Assembly: GCF_018991925.1 (NCBI RefSeq)
Contig: NW_024726235.1
Span: 2,096,372-2,160,371, forward strand
Direction of reading: 5' to 3'
Source: Homarus americanus
Taxonomy: Eukaryota > Arthropoda > Malacostraca > Decapoda > Nephropidae
DNA: 64,000 nt
Part shown: positions 62,453 through 64,000 of the stretch, in pieces
How the letters are laid out: each line of letters starts with the position of its first letter
Numbering within the stretch: the stretch's first letter is position 1
The notes under the pieces: generated by a model
Database searches by the model: none
What the model was told of the DNA's origin: nothing
Seen by the model: only the letters and a program-made list of their open reading frames with translations
Program-made: the position numbers and the translations under genes

Positions 62453-62533
<81 letters not shown>
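62453..62533. repeat. CA microsatellite
   Basis: About 78 bases of (CA)n. Confidence 0.96.
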
Positions 62534-62534
<1 letters not shown>

Positions 62535-62824
62535 CGGACTAACATACGGACGATCCAGCACACACTTTATCAACTCACTCTTTACCATAAATACCAACAC
62601 AAAAACAATCTTCAAATACTTTATTTTTTTATCTACCAAACGTTCCGATGTTTTTGTTTCTTGTTATAGTTTTTGTGTATTTGTCTACGTATTTAAATGA
62701 GAGGAGATCTTTGAAGCACGTAGACGCACGACGGTCATTTTTTACACTAGATAGAGCCAATATATACCATTGAGAGTATAAGCTCTTCTGTCCCCTTGTC
62801 ATCCCTGTCTAATATTTACCGTCT

Positions 62825-62861
62825 GTGGGCTAGCGGCTCTCTCTCAAATTTGCTAGCCCAC
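62825..62861. repeat. Perfect 10-bp inverted repeat
   Basis: GTGGGCTAGC (62,825-62,834) and its exact complement (62,852-62,861) flank a 17-base loop. No T run follows, so a terminator is not implied. Confidence 0.7.
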
Positions 62862-62879
62862 ACTGATTAGTCTTCAATT

Positions 62880-63384
62880 AGAATATGACTCCAATGTATG
62901 TGATCCACTGACCTATATATGCTGCTGGTGAATGTGATGTATTTCCTTCTTTGTGTACGAACCTCTGTCCTGTATGGCAGTGGAAAGTGACATTACCCAC
63001 ATGAATCTGACCGACGTATATGTATGTATGTGTGCGTGTGTGCATGTATATGTACGTGTACATGTATATGTGTATGTATATACGTATATGTATGTATATG
63101 TGTGTGTGTGTGTTTACATATATGTATATGTACTGTCAATGAATATGATGCAACTCTTTGTGTACGAACCTCTGTCCTGCATGGCAGTGAACAGTGACAT
63201 TATCCATATGAATCTGACCTCTATACATTTATAGTTGTTAATGAATATGATGTATTTCCTTGTGTGTGAACCTCTGTCCTGCGTGACAGTGAGAAGTGAT
63301 ACCACCCTCAGTGTCAAGACCTGACTGAATTACTCAGAATAGGCAAACTGTACTACAAGCTCTGCCAATAAATTTGTTAAACTA

Positions 63385-63391
<7 letters not shown>
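62880..63391 (+). mobile_element. LINE 3' UTR copy, inverted relative to 57.4-kb copy
   Basis: The segment 63,243-63,388 aligns with the complement of 57,419-57,563 at roughly 90% identity by eye. It includes ACCACCCTCAGTGTCAAGA and AATAAATTTGTTAAACTAAA. Upstream, GAACCTCTGTCCTGCATGGC-type units repeat three times (about 62,960, 63,168 and 63,270). A GTATATGTATGT-rich insert (63,018-63,130) separates the first two. Confidence 0.78.

Positions 63392-63428
<37 letters not shown>
63392..63428. repeat. CT microsatellite
   Basis: A (CT)n run of about 37 bases directly follows the LINE tail. Confidence 0.9.
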
Positions 63429-63429
<1 letters not shown>

Positions 63430-63431
<2 letters not shown>

Positions 63432-63610
63432 TTGACCACTTGAGTACCATGACTTACTTCTCCTGAGTCATCGTACTCAAAGGAATAGATCATGGTATCC
63501 CAGGAGTTAATTCATCATACTCAAGGGAATAGGTCATGGTATCCCAAGGGTTAAGTCATCGTACTCAAGGGGTTGTTAAGTCATTGTACTCAAGGGGTTT
63601 AGACATTGAT
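63430..63610 (-). repeat. GTACGATGACTTAA-type repeat, related to 48-kb minisatellite
   Basis: AAGTCATCGTACTCAAGGGG and variants recur four to five times (63,463, 63,505, 63,554, 63,579). The complement, CCCTTGAGTACGATGACTT, matches the core of the 48-kb minisatellite. Confidence 0.75.
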
Positions 63611-64000
63611 TTTCAGGGGGTATTGATGTATTAGTTAAATCAATTAAGTCTGGCCAACGGGGTCAAAAAAATATCATTGACGATATTCTCACGAGAGCAG
63701 ATCTGACGTAAGTGTGTATGTGTGTGTGTGTGTGTGTGTGTGTTTAATTAGCAGGTAGTCAAAAATTGTACGATAGAGAGAGAGAACACATTTTAAAGAT
63801 TATAAAAACGACAAAGAAAAAAGTTATCAAAAAATACAGAAAGAAAAACAAATTTCATTATGGTAAATGTAAATCCTTCACAAGATAAAAAAAAAAATAC
63901 TAACGCTAAAATTCTCCCCAATAAAATAAAAACAGAAAAATTACCAAATTAGTCAATAAAAAAAATAATTAACTTCACAAAAAATATAAAAAACTATAAA
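63611..64000. other. GT run and A-rich end, no gene
   Basis: A GT run (63,715-63,742) and A-rich sequence to the window end. Nothing recognised. Confidence 0.6.

Overview
This window is eukaryotic nuclear DNA, most likely from a decapod crustacean such as a crab or shrimp. It has no prokaryotic gene packing. It is saturated with dinucleotide and trinucleotide microsatellites. Interstitial CCTAA/TTAGG runs (the arthropod telomere motif) recur at several sites. It carries tRNA-derived SINEs, decayed non-LTR retrotransposons and a few short exons separated by kilobases of repeats. The organism call is inference from genome texture and from an arthropod-like ion-channel exon set. No virus, bacterial operon or CRISPR array is visible.

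Positions 1 to about 33,990 are mostly intergenic or intronic DNA. Landmarks are an 18-20 bp minisatellite rich in TGACTCA (2.5-3.2 kb), a cluster of SINE, candidate coding exon, SINE and an intact tRNA-Gly(GCC) gene at 7.76-8.45 kb, a G-rich minisatellite of 35-40 bp units (13.2-14.36 kb), another SINE (14.7 kb), an inverted-repeat array (21.3-21.6 kb) and a TTAGG-type array (24.5 kb). Three weak coding-like segments lie at 28.5, 32.6 and 33.2 kb. Positions 33,995-36,190 hold a SINE joined to a decayed, minus-strand Jockey-like LINE reverse transcriptase.

Positions 36,190-46,000 are repeats: a CA composite minisatellite (37.2-38.0 kb), a C-rich tract (38.4-38.7 kb), a perfect 38-base hairpin next to a hammerhead-like repeat, a TA microsatellite, and a second LINE fragment (41.65-42.46 kb).

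The best-supported protein-coding gene starts at 46,270 on the + strand. Three exons (46,270-46,357; 53,320-53,498; 57,301-57,379) have consensus splice sites and mutually compatible phases. They encode the N-terminus of what looks like an invertebrate TRPV channel of the Nanchung/Inactive type. The gene continues past the last exon seen. Its introns carry a 62-bp minisatellite with a 495-bp higher-order period, a hAT-like MITE with an 8-bp target-site duplication, and the 3' end of a LINE. A second copy of that LINE tail, in inverted orientation, lies at 62.9-63.4 kb.
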